From Bacteroidota bacterium (GTDB lineage Bacteria; Bacteroidota; Bacteroidia; Chitinophagales; Chitinophagaceae): 27,362 bases of DNA. The position numbers were made by a program, and so were the translations under genes. Below, in pieces: positions 16,871 to 23,794 of this stretch. The notes under the pieces are model-generated. The model did not search any database. It saw only the letters and a program-made list of their open reading frames with translations, and was not told where the DNA came from. Numbering within the stretch: position 1 is the first letter of the stretch; every line of letters starts with the position of its first letter. The stretch spans positions 1 to 27,362 of the forward strand of contig JAEZRB010000138.1 of assembly GCA_023412975.1 (NCBI GenBank), in the 5' to 3' direction.

Positions 16871-19800
16871 ATGGGTATCACTGATAAAAAAGGAATGGGC
16901 GGTGCAGATGCTTCCGTTACCGGCGCAGAGTATAATTTCAGGGAGATAGAAAAGAAATGGCAACAGCACTGGAAGGATGTGAACGCGTACCGGGTAAGCA
17001 ATGAAAGCACTAAGCCCAAATATTATGTTCTGGATATGTTCCCTTATCCCAGTGGCGCGGGCCTGCATGTCGGTCACCCGCTGGGTTATATTGCCAGTGA
17101 TATTTATGCGCGGTATAAAAGACTGAAAGGATTTAATGTACTCCACCCTATGGGGTATGACGCGTTTGGACTGCCCGCCGAACAGTTTGCTATTGACCAC
17201 GGCATTCACCCCGCGGTTTCGACTGATGCCAATATTAAGACATTCCGCAAGCAGCTCGATAATATCGGGTTTTGCTTCGACTGGGAACGTGAAGTTCGTA
17301 CCAGCGATCCAAAATATTACAAATGGACACAGTGGATATTTTTACAGTTGTTCAATAGCTTTTTCAACAGGCTTAAGCGCAAAGCGGAACCTATTGCAAC
17401 GCTCATCGCGGCTTTTGAAAAAGAGGGAAACAGGCTACACCCAGTCCCTAATTCCCAATACCCAATTGCCTCTTTTACTGCAGGGGAGTGGTCCTCCTTT
17501 GATGAATTCACCCGCGAGGATATCCTGATGCAATATCGACTGGCTTATTGCGGGGTGGGTGAAGTAAACTGGTGTGAAGCCCTGGGCACAGTGCTGGCCA
17601 ATGATGAAGTGATCAACGGTGTGAGTGAACGCGGGGGCTACCCGGTGGTGAAGAAAAAACTGAGGCAATGGTACCTGCGTATCACCGAGTACGCCGATCG
17701 CCTGCTTGAAGGTCTCGACACCGTCGACTTCAGTGATGCGATGAAGGAGATGCAAACCAATTGGATTGGGAAGAGTAGTGGAGCGGAGATTGATTTTGAG
17801 GTGCGCCTCACCCCTAACCCCTCTCCTCGCGGAGAGGGGAATAAGGACCATGCACAGGAGTCAGGTCATTATTTTAAAACAGTTGATACCAAAAGTTGGC
17901 AAATCATAAAAGAGTACGGGAGAGAGAATCGAAAAAACCCCACTGAAGCTGAGGAGTTAGTCTGGCAAAGAATTAGAAACAATCAATTAGGGGTAAAAGT
18001 TAGGAGGCAGCACGCTATACAGGGGTTCATAGTGGATTTTGCATTACTTGAAGTTAACCTGGTAGTGGAAATTGATGGTGAATATCATAACAAGGAAGAC
18101 CAAATTATTTATGATAAAGCCCGGACTGAATACCTGGGGACATTCAATCTACAAATTCTTCGTTTTACCAATGAGGATGTGATATACAATATTCAGGGAG
18201 TAATAACCCGAATACAGGAGGCAATTGAAAGACAGAAACAAAAATTGGAAACGCAGTATTTGGGGGAAAGCGGATCATCTCCCCTTCTCCGGGCGGAGAA
18301 GGGGTCGGGGGTTGAGGCGTTAAGGGTCTACACCACCCGTCCCGATACGATCTTTGGCGTAGACTTTATGGTGATAGCACCCGAGCATGAGTTGGTAGAA
18401 CAGATCACATCTGCAGAGCAACGTGCATCGGTCGAGGAATATATTGGTTATGTAAAAAGCCGTAGCGACCGGGAGCGCCAGGCTGAGAAAAAGATCACCG
18501 GTGTTTTTACCGGCGCCTATGCCATAAATCCCTTTGATGGGAGAGAAATACCAATCTGGATCAGCGAATACGTGTTGGCAGGATATGGAACCGGCGCCAT
18601 TATGGCCGTGCCATGCGGGGATGAAAGAGATTTCAAGTTCGCACGACATTTTAATATTCCCATTACAAATATAATTGGCAGTCATTTTAATGGCGAGGAA
18701 GCCAATCCCACCAAAGATGCTATCCTTGAAAATTCCGGCTTTATCAATGGCATGATCATGAGAGACGCGATTGATGTGGTGATCGATAAGCTGGAGGAAA
18801 TGGGAATTGGTATCCGGAAGATCAATTATAAAATGCGCGATGCAGCATTCAGCCGCCAGCGTTACTGGGGTGAACCATTCCCGATCCAATGGAAAAATGG
18901 TATCGCCTATCCTCTCGATGAAAATGAGCTACCCCTTGAATTACCGCATGTAGATAGTTACAAACCCGGCCCCGATGGGCAGGGGCCCTTAGCTAACATA
19001 CCCGAATGGGTGTCGAGGGAACTGGAAACGAACACCATGCCGGGATATGCCGGTAGCAGCTGGTATTTCCTTCGCTATATGGACCCGCATAATGACAACG
19101 CATTTTGTGATCGCAAAGCCTCGGACTACTGGGGACAGGTGGATCTTTACATCGGTGGTACCGAACATGCCGTGGGGCACTTATTATATAGCCGCATGTG
19201 GGCTAAGGCCCTTTATGACTTAGGATTTATCGGGCATGATGAACCCTTTAAAAAACTGGTCAACCAGGGGATGATCCAGGGAAGCAGTAGGTTTGTTTAC
19301 CGTGTACGCAACAGTAATACATTTGTCTCCGAGGGTTTAAAAGACAATTATGATAGCGACCAGCTTCATGTGGATGTTAATATCGTTGACGGTCTTGAAC
19401 TGGATATAGAAGCTTTTAAAAAATGGCGGGATGAATATGCCAATGCCGAATTTGTCCTGGAAAATGGAAAATACATCTGTGGCACGCTTACCGAAAAGAT
19501 GAGTAAGCGATTGTACAACACGGTCAATCCCGACGACCTGGTAAGCCGGTATGGAGCCGACACCTTCCGTATGTATGAAATGTTTCTCGGCCCGGTAGAA
19601 ATGAGTAAGCCCTGGGATACAAAAGGTATTGAAGGTGTGCATCGCTTTTTGAAAAAACTCTGGCGTTTGTATTATGATGAGACAAAAGGGAAGATCTGGA
19701 ACGAAGAACCAGCTACTGCCGCTGAGCTGAAGGTTTTGCATAAAACGATCAAACAAATCGAAGAGGTTACAGAAAGATTTAGTTTCAACACCGGTGTCAG

Positions 19801-20179
19801 CGGGTTTATGATTGCGGTCAACGAACTAACCGATCTGAAATGCCACAAGAAGGAGATATTGCAACCTTTGCTTATCTTACTCACACCATATGCGCCGCAT
19901 GTTGCGGAGGAACTTTGGTCGCGACTCGGCAATGAAGGCAGTGTACTCGATGCGGCATTTCCAAAGTTCGATCCAAAGCATATTCTCGAGAGCAGCAAGG
20001 AATACCCGGTATCTGTGAATGGGAAATTGCGGACAACGATGAATATTTCGCTCGACGCATCGCAACCTGAAGTGGAGTCACTTGTACTGGCAAATGAAGT
20101 GGTGCAGAAATGGCTGGAAGGAAGACCTCACAAGAAAATCATTTATGTAAAAGGTAAAATGGTGAATGTGGTGGTTTAG
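16871..20179 (+). CDS. leuS: Leucyl-tRNA synthetase with in-frame DUF559 nuclease insert
   Basis: LeuRS charges tRNA-Leu and hydrolyses mischarged products in its CP1 editing domain. The ORF encodes 1102 residues; the family is usually about 930 in Bacteroidota. Visible parts are the class I signature HVGH (66-69), the ERGG/NWIGKS region before CP1, the editing motifs TTRPDTIFGV (488-497) and GTGAIMAVP...GDERD (Asp584), and the KMSK loop as KMSKR (876-880), with Arg where Ser is usual. Residues 312-483 are foreign: a DUF559 endonuclease domain between inverted repeats (see the mobile element entry). Without them 930 residues remain in frame. A second repeat-like tract codes for PVPNSQYPIA in a loop near residue 191-200. 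About 18 residues precede the conserved EYNFREIEKKW, so the exact start is uncertain. Nothing in the synthetase part looks broken, and as an essential gene it is presumably functional. Confidence 0.95.
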   Translation: MGITDKKGMGGADASVTGAEYNFREIEKKWQQHWKDVNAYRVSNESTKPKYYVLDMFPYPSGAGLHVGHPLGYIASDIYARYKRLKGFNVLHPMGYDAFGLPAEQFAIDHGIHPAVSTDANIKTFRKQLDNIGFCFDWEREVRTSDPKYYKWTQWIFLQLFNSFFNRLKRKAEPIATLIAAFEKEGNRLHPVPNSQYPIASFTAGEWSSFDEFTREDILMQYRLAYCGVGEVNWCEALGTVLANDEVINGVSERGGYPVVKKKLRQWYLRITEYADRLLEGLDTVDFSDAMKEMQTNWIGKSSGAEIDFEVRLTPNPSPRGEGNKDHAQESGHYFKTVDTKSWQIIKEYGRENRKNPTEAEELVWQRIRNNQLGVKVRRQHAIQGFIVDFALLEVNLVVEIDGEYHNKEDQIIYDKARTEYLGTFNLQILRFTNEDVIYNIQGVITRIQEAIERQKQKLETQYLGESGSSPLLRAEKGSGVEALRVYTTRPDTIFGVDFMVIAPEHELVEQITSAEQRASVEEYIGYVKSRSDRERQAEKKITGVFTGAYAINPFDGREIPIWISEYVLAGYGTGAIMAVPCGDERDFKFARHFNIPITNIIGSHFNGEEANPTKDAILENSGFINGMIMRDAIDVVIDKLEEMGIGIRKINYKMRDAAFSRQRYWGEPFPIQWKNGIAYPLDENELPLELPHVDSYKPGPDGQGPLANIPEWVSRELETNTMPGYAGSSWYFLRYMDPHNDNAFCDRKASDYWGQVDLYIGGTEHAVGHLLYSRMWAKALYDLGFIGHDEPFKKLVNQGMIQGSSRFVYRVRNSNTFVSEGLKDNYDSDQLHVDVNIVDGLELDIEAFKKWRDEYANAEFVLENGKYICGTLTEKMSKRLYNTVNPDDLVSRYGADTFRMYEMFLGPVEMSKPWDTKGIEGVHRFLKKLWRLYYDETKGKIWNEEPATAAELKVLHKTIKQIEEVTERFSFNTGVSGFMIAVNELTDLKCHKKEILQPLLILLTPYAPHVAEELWSRLGNEGSVLDAAFPKFDPKHILESSKEYPVSVNGKLRTTMNISLDASQPEVESLVLANEVVQKWLEGRPHKKIIYVKGKMVNVVV
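17440..17470 (+). repeat. CCCAAT-type repeat tract inside a leuS loop
   Basis: The DNA reads as successive CCCAGT / CCCTAATT / CCCAATA / CCCAATT units and encodes the loop PVPNSQYPIA. From memory, this kind of (TT)CCCAAT tract is common between genes in Bacteroidota. Here it lies in frame in a length-variable loop of LeuRS. It is not a feature of other LeuRS proteins that I can recall. Confidence 0.45.
17804..17840 (+). repeat. Left inverted repeat of the DUF559 element
   Basis: The repeat begins CGCCTCA-CCCCTAACCCC and contains a perfect hairpin, CCCCTCTCC (17818-17826) with GGAGAGGGG (17831-17839), loop TCGC. It is the imperfect reverse complement of 18280-18319 and is translated as RLTPNPSPRGEG, the peptide this repeat type typically yields when it falls inside an ORF. 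Confidence 0.9.
18280..18319 (-). repeat. Right inverted repeat of the DUF559 element
   Basis: Read on the minus strand it starts CGCCTCAACCCCCGACCCC and aligns with the left repeat with three 1-nt length differences and a few substitutions, mostly in the loop. It contains its own perfect 10-bp hairpin, CCCCTTCTCC (18281-18290) with GGAGAAGGGG (18295-18304). In the leuS frame it encodes PLLRAEKGSGVEA, just before the LeuRS editing motif. Confidence 0.9.
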
Positions 20180-20193
20180 TTTGAAAATTTGAA
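20180..20193 (+). repeat. TTTGAAAATTTGAA tract after leuS
   Basis: The tract begins at the base after the leuS stop codon and continues as a third TTGA-like unit (AATTGA). The same 14-mer is found in the opposite orientation at 15370-15383. Confidence 0.45.
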
Positions 20194-20207
20194 AATTGAT
20201 CATGGTT

Positions 20208-21053
20208 ATGAAAAGAATTGTCTTTTTATTGGTCGCAGTCCCTGTCTCAGTAGTTATGTTCGCCCAGGAGTTAAACGTGATGAGTTTCAATATTCGTTAC
20301 AATACTTCCCGCGATAGCCTGGACGCCTGGCCGAACAGAAAGGATTTTGTGGCATCCCAGATTTTATTTCACGAAGCGCATATTGTGGGATTGCAAGAGG
20401 CATTGTACGAGCAGAACCAGGACCTGTTGAAGCGTTTGCCCCAGTACAAAATAGAGGGTGCGGGCCGTGATGATGGTAGGGAAAAAGGTGAATTTTCAGC
20501 AATTTTGTATGACACTACCCGACTGCAGGTGCTGCAATCAAAAACATTCTGGCTTTCGGAAACACCAGAAGTACCGGGTAGCAAAGGCTGGGATGCACAG
20601 ATCACGAGGATCGTGACCTGGATTAAATTCAAAGATCGCCTTACTAAAAAAACATTCTTTGCTTTCAACACGCATTTCGATCATATTGGGCAACAGGCCA
20701 GGAAAGAAAGCGCGAAATTTTTACTGCAACAAATAAAGGAGATCGCGGGTGATATACCAGCCGTTATCACTGGTGATTTCAACGCCAAACCTTCCGAAGA
20801 ACCCATACAGGTGATAATGGACAAGAATAACCCGCTTCGTTTGACAGATAGCAAAGAAATCTCGCAAACGCCACATTATGGTCCAACTGGCACTTTTAAT
20901 GGATTTGGCAGAAGTGAACGCGATGATGAGCCCATTGATTTTATTTTCCTGAAAGGCAAATGGAAAGTTCTCAAGCATGCCACGATCTCACAGACCTGGA
21001 AAGGGCATTTCGCGTCTGATCATTTCGCGGTGTTCGCAGTGTTGAAATTGTAA
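20208..21053 (+). CDS. Secreted endonuclease/exonuclease/phosphatase-family protein
   Basis: The 281-residue protein has a signal peptide (MKRIVFLLVAVPVSVVMFAQ). The mature part is an EEP-fold phosphoesterase: MSFNIRYNT (Asn28), VGLQEAL (Glu64), FFAFNTHFDHIG (His), ITGDFNAKPSEEP (Asp, Asn), EPIDFIF and ASDHFAVFAVL (Asp, His at the end). All metal and catalytic positions of the fold are present. Family members cleave DNA, phosphoinositides, sphingomyelin or other phosphodiesters; secreted Bacteroidota versions are mostly uncharacterised, so the substrate is open. ATG codons at 20202 and 20208 are both possible. It begins about 25 bp after leuS and may be read from the leuS transcript. It converges on the next gene with a 4-bp gap. 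Confidence 0.9.
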   Translation: MKRIVFLLVAVPVSVVMFAQELNVMSFNIRYNTSRDSLDAWPNRKDFVASQILFHEAHIVGLQEALYEQNQDLLKRLPQYKIEGAGRDDGREKGEFSAILYDTTRLQVLQSKTFWLSETPEVPGSKGWDAQITRIVTWIKFKDRLTKKTFFAFNTHFDHIGQQARKESAKFLLQQIKEIAGDIPAVITGDFNAKPSEEPIQVIMDKNNPLRLTDSKEISQTPHYGPTGTFNGFGRSERDDEPIDFIFLKGKWKVLKHATISQTWKGHFASDHFAVFAVLKL

Positions 21054-21057
21054 CCGG

Positions 21058-22086
21058 TTATTCCGTCTTTCGAAGTCGTATCATAGCACTGCTGCCTTCG
21101 GTACTTTCCAGCCGCGCCTCGTATCTTTTATCACCCACGATAGCCACCATATAGGAAGTATTGGGGGGTATCGAACCGAGGTTTTCCGCCACCATGATCA
21201 GTTCATTTGTATCATTCAGTTCAGCAACCGGCAGCCTGACGGTGTATGCCTTTTCCGTGAGACGTATATTTTGGAAAATGAGCCTGTCGTTCAGGAACAG
21301 TGAAATGGAATCTCCGTCTATTTGGGCATTATCATAAAAACGTAATTCGATTGAATCCCCGCTTACCGGTATTTCTGTGGCAAATACTTTTTTACGCTGC
21401 CTGAATTTCTCTTCGATGGTCAAAGGCTTAGGCGTTGGTGCCGGCAGCGATTCGATCCTCGGCACTTGTTTGGGTGGTTCGGTTTTAGTGATTTCGTCTT
21501 CGATAGGATCACGCACCAGTGGATTTATAACTGTCGCAGTTTCCCAGCCAACCGGTCTCTTCACTCCTGAGATCATTCCTATGCTATCAATGATATCCGG
21601 ATCGTTTGCACCAACTGTGTAATTGTCGATAATAAAATCCCATTCATCACTAAAATTCGAAACCGTTGTCTTGTCGAGGTCGACATCACCGGGTTTGCTA
21701 AGCGGATCATCCACCCTGGATGCGCTGCCATCCAGCATCATGCGACCATCGCCAGGGCAATTAAAATCGGCACGTGATAAAAGCGGTATTTTCCCGGGTG
21801 AAGATATGCGGCCGGATTTTTCTTCCAGTAGTTCATCATCCCACCATACGGCTTCGTTGGTTTGTGGATCAAAATATCCTTTAATGCTATATCGCCTGTA
21901 AATATCGGCCGAGTTATAATAATAGGAAGTGCCGGTGAGTACATCGCCTTTCTGAATGATCTTGACCTCTACCTTTTGCCGGTCAATCTTGCCTTTCCAT
22001 ACACCGGTTATCATTTGCGCCTGCATCACAGACACTGTCCATATAAGGTACAGGATAAAGAAGAGGAGGTATTTAAGTTTTCTCAA
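21058..22086 (-). CDS. Secreted protein of unknown function
   Basis: I do not recognise a named family. The 342-residue product has a signal peptide (MRKLKYLLFFILYLIWTVSVMQAQ). A small beta domain follows at ~25-95 (ITGVWKGKIDRQKVEVKIIQKGDVLTGTSYYY), reminiscent of lipocalin-like or DUF-type barrels. A low-complexity Asp/Pro-rich linker covers ~115-235. The C-terminal beta domain at ~240-342 (SGDSIELRFYDNAQIDGDSISLFLNDRLI ... NTSYMVAIVGDKRYEARLESTEGSSAMIRL) resembles a module seen in other Bacteroidota secreted proteins. The start is a TTG at 22086: a stop codon lies two codons upstream and the signal peptide begins there. Its 3' end meets that of the EEP gene with only 4 bp between the stops. 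Confidence 0.75.
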   Translation of the reverse strand: MRKLKYLLFFILYLIWTVSVMQAQMITGVWKGKIDRQKVEVKIIQKGDVLTGTSYYYNSADIYRRYSIKGYFDPQTNEAVWWDDELLEEKSGRISSPGKIPLLSRADFNCPGDGRMMLDGSASRVDDPLSKPGDVDLDKTTVSNFSDEWDFIIDNYTVGANDPDIIDSIGMISGVKRPVGWETATVINPLVRDPIEDEITKTEPPKQVPRIESLPAPTPKPLTIEEKFRQRKKVFATEIPVSGDSIELRFYDNAQIDGDSISLFLNDRLIFQNIRLTEKAYTVRLPVAELNDTNELIMVAENLGSIPPNTSYMVAIVGDKRYEARLESTEGSSAMIRLRKTE

Positions 22087-22141
22087 ACCTTATGATTTGG
22101 TGACCATATTATTAACTGATTTCCGGGGAAATTATTTTATG

Positions 22142-22223
22142 GCTCTCCTGGATTTTGGGTTAAAAATCAATGCGATATATAAATTTAACAAGGAGTTATG
22201 GGGACAGGTGATGTCAGGAGAGC
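22142..22223. repeat. Nine-base inverted repeat around a minus-strand gene end
   Basis: GCTCTCCTG (22142-22150) and CAGGAGAGC (22215-22223) are perfect reverse complements 64 bp apart. The right copy overlaps the last codons of the 95-residue gene. No T-run follows in either direction, so it is a weak terminator candidate and may be chance. The remaining 22087-22213 gap shows nothing else. Confidence 0.3.
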
Positions 22224-22501
22224 ATCGCTTTCAGAATAACCAGCCATTCTTCTTCCAGCGAGATGGCAGGCCTCGTTTTTTTTGCCCTTCGGTACCAGTA
22301 GTCGGCATTCCAGGTATCGCCCTCCTTCCGGTGCAGGTAAGCATGTATCCAGGCGGCATTTGCATCTTCAATATCCTGGATGATTTCATGTGATTTTTCC
22401 CAGTCGCCTTTCGCATCATACCATAATGAACGAAGATGCTCAGAAATTCCTGGCGGAGGTGAAGGCTGGCTTAGACTTTCTTGAAATTTTACAGGATCCA
22501 T
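22214..22501 (-). CDS. Conserved small protein of unknown function
   Basis: The product is 95 residues, without signal peptide or membrane segment. It has a high Trp and His content and a recognisable conserved core: LWYDAKGDWEKSHEIIQDIEDANAAWIHAYLHRKEGDTWNADYWYRRA. I have seen this pattern (HE.IQ......AAW.HAYLHR.EGD..NA.YWYRRA) in uncharacterised proteins of many phyla; it has no assigned function. The helical, TPR-like spacing suggests a small helical protein. It has a proper ATG. It lies upstream of the secreted protein gene by 127 bp on the same strand and is divergent from ruvB. Confidence 0.78.
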   Translation of the reverse strand: MDPVKFQESLSQPSPPPGISEHLRSLWYDAKGDWEKSHEIIQDIEDANAAWIHAYLHRKEGDTWNADYWYRRAKKTRPAISLEEEWLVILKAMLS

Positions 22502-22556
22502 AAAAGCTGTTGAACGGTTGAAGTTAATACAAGGTCACTATGATGCGAGCAAACCC

Positions 22557-22595
22557 ACTGTGTTCTCCGTGCTTGCTTTGTGCCCTCCGTGTCCC
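22557..22595. repeat. CTCCGTG repeat tract in the ruvB upstream region
   Basis: Two CTCCGTG units (22565-22571 and 22585-22591) lie 20 bp apart in a TG-rich tract (TGTTCTCCGTGC ... TGTGCCCTCCGTG). Tracts of this CTCCGTG/CTCTGTG type are, to my memory, a common intergenic repeat in several phyla. The open frame across it (22540-22725) is not a convincing gene. The rest of the 205-bp gap before ruvB is AT-rich, and TAATTTTA at 22695-22702 is a near match to the -7 consensus for ruvB. Confidence 0.4.
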
Positions 22596-22706
22596 ATATC
22601 TCGCATCCGGCCAGTTTATGTCTGCAAATGCAAGTTTAGTCATAAAGCCGAAACGAAAGACTTCAATCTATCAAATAAAGTATAAGGCTTTCATTAATTT
22701 TACCGC

Positions 22707-23738
22707 ATGTCAAACCCCAACCTGAGTAAGGATAAGCAAAGCCTGAGTGCAGCGGATAGAGAATTTGAGAACAATATCAGGCCTGCGCATATCAGTGAAT
22801 TTTCCGGCCAGCCGCAGTTGATCGAGAACCTCCAGATATTTATCAAGGCGGCCAAGATCAGGGGTGAAGCACTGGATCATGTATTATTTCATGGGCCTCC
22901 GGGATTGGGTAAGACAACACTTTCAAGGATCGTTGCTAACGAGCTTGGCGTAAATATCAGGGAAACATCAGGGCCGGTAATCGAAAAACCCGGCGACCTT
23001 GCCGGTCTATTAACCAACCTCGAACCAAACGATGTATTGTTTATAGATGAGATCCACCGGTTAAGTACTGTTGTTGAAGAATACCTGTATGCAGCCATGG
23101 AAGATTTTCGTATCGATATCATGATCGATAGCGGTCCCAATGCCCGGAGCATACAGATCAACCTAAATCCTTTTACACTTATTGGCGCCACTACCCGAAG
23201 CGGTTTGCTCACGGCGCCACTGCTTTCCAGGTTTGCGATCAAATCTCGCCTGGAATATTATAGCTCCGACACCCTTAACAGGATCATCGAACGTTCAGCC
23301 AATATACTTGGTACCAAAATTTCCCGGGATGCGGTTGCCGAGATCGGTCGACGGAGCAGGGGTACTCCACGTATTGCGAATGGTTTATTAAGACGAGTCA
23401 GGGATTTTGCACAGGTATTGAATGATGGTGAGATCGACCTGGGCATTACACAACATGCATTGAAAGCCCTGAACGTTGATGAGTATGGTTTGGATGATAT
23501 GGACAATAGAATTCTCCTGGCGATCGTAGAAAAATTCAAAGGCGGACCGGTCGGCATTACTACGATTGCCACAGCTGTGGGGGAAGAAGCCGGCACGATC
23601 GAAGAAGTGTACGAACCTTTCCTAATCCAGGAAGGATTTCTGCAGCGCACACCACGTGGGAGAGAGGTGACTGCGAAAGCATATCAACATTTGGGAAAAA
23701 TTCATCCCGGAGCCGGTGCAGGAACTTTATTCTCATAA
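22707..23738 (+). CDS. ruvB: Holliday junction branch-migration ATPase RuvB
   Basis: RuvB is the hexameric AAA+ motor that, with RuvA, drives branch migration of Holliday junctions for RuvC cleavage. The 343-residue protein is of normal length. It shows the N-terminal IRPAHISEFSGQ, Walker A GPPGLGKT (63-70), Walker B LFIDEIH (111-117), the sensor and TTRSGLLTAPLLSRF region with the arginine finger, and the winged-helix end (DDMDNRILLAI, FLIQEGFLQRTPRGREVT). The usual PLRDRFG reads PLLSRFA here, a mild variant. The ATG at 22707 lies 4 bp after a near-consensus -7 element (TAATTTTA), so the mRNA may have a very short leader. Its own stop lies directly before the terminator at 23746. Confidence 0.97.
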   Translation: MSNPNLSKDKQSLSAADREFENNIRPAHISEFSGQPQLIENLQIFIKAAKIRGEALDHVLFHGPPGLGKTTLSRIVANELGVNIRETSGPVIEKPGDLAGLLTNLEPNDVLFIDEIHRLSTVVEEYLYAAMEDFRIDIMIDSGPNARSIQINLNPFTLIGATTRSGLLTAPLLSRFAIKSRLEYYSSDTLNRIIERSANILGTKISRDAVAEIGRRSRGTPRIANGLLRRVRDFAQVLNDGEIDLGITQHALKALNVDEYGLDDMDNRILLAIVEKFKGGPVGITTIATAVGEEAGTIEEVYEPFLIQEGFLQRTPRGREVTAKAYQHLGKIHPGAGAGTLFS

Positions 23739-23739
23739 A

Positions 23740-23771
23740 TAAAAAATGGTTCGTTTGTAAAAACGAACCAT
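23740..23771 (-). terminator. Terminator between ruvB and the response regulator
   Basis: ATGGTTCGTTT (23746-23756) and AAACGAACCAT (23761-23771) form a perfect 11-bp stem with a 4-nt loop. On the minus strand a run of six T follows the stem, which makes it a good intrinsic terminator for the regulator gene. In the plus direction, for ruvB, only TATAT follows, so termination there is less certain. Confidence 0.88.
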
Positions 23772-23794
23772 TATATCGGTGAGTTATAATTAGT

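Larger units (their letters stand above)
17804..18319 (+). mobile_element. In-frame DUF559 endonuclease element with terminal inverted repeats
   Basis: The segment is 516 bp, exactly 172 codons, open in the leuS frame. Codons 348-452 encode a DUF559 (VSR-like, PD-(D/E)XK superfamily) domain: ENRKNPTEAEELVWQRIRNNQLG, VRRQHAIQGFIVDF (Asp389), LVVEIDGEYH (Glu400, Asp402, His406), YDKARTEYL and LRFTNEDV. All core positions of the family appear intact. The ends are inverted repeats (17804-17840, 18280-18319). There is no Met codon in the insert, and no GTG or TTG before Val388, so the nuclease cannot easily be made on its own. Six of 14 Ile codons are ATA. An imperfect direct repeat, TTGAGGTG (17796-17803) and TTGAGGCG (18312-18319), spans exactly 516 bp. 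No transposase or intein splicing motif is seen. Mobility is inferred. Confidence 0.85.

Noticed and set aside
16772..17209. Minus-strand ORF over the leuS start
   Set aside because: It is antisense to well conserved LeuRS sequence and its composition is that of a shadow frame.
17435..17851. Minus-strand ORF across leuS and the left repeat
   Set aside because: It is a shadow of leuS; the start falls in the palindromic repeat and the peptide has no family features.
16871..20179. LeuRS as a pseudogene or an assembly chimera
   Set aside because: The frame is open throughout, the insert is an exact multiple of three, the host motifs are intact on both sides, and the insert has proper repeat ends. 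An intein was also considered, but none of its splicing motifs (for example a Cys/Ser at the start or a His-Asn at the end) is present.
22540..22725. 61-codon plus-strand ORF before ruvB
   Set aside because: Its peptide comes from the CTCCGTG repeat tract and AT-rich promoter region and overlaps the ruvB start in another frame.
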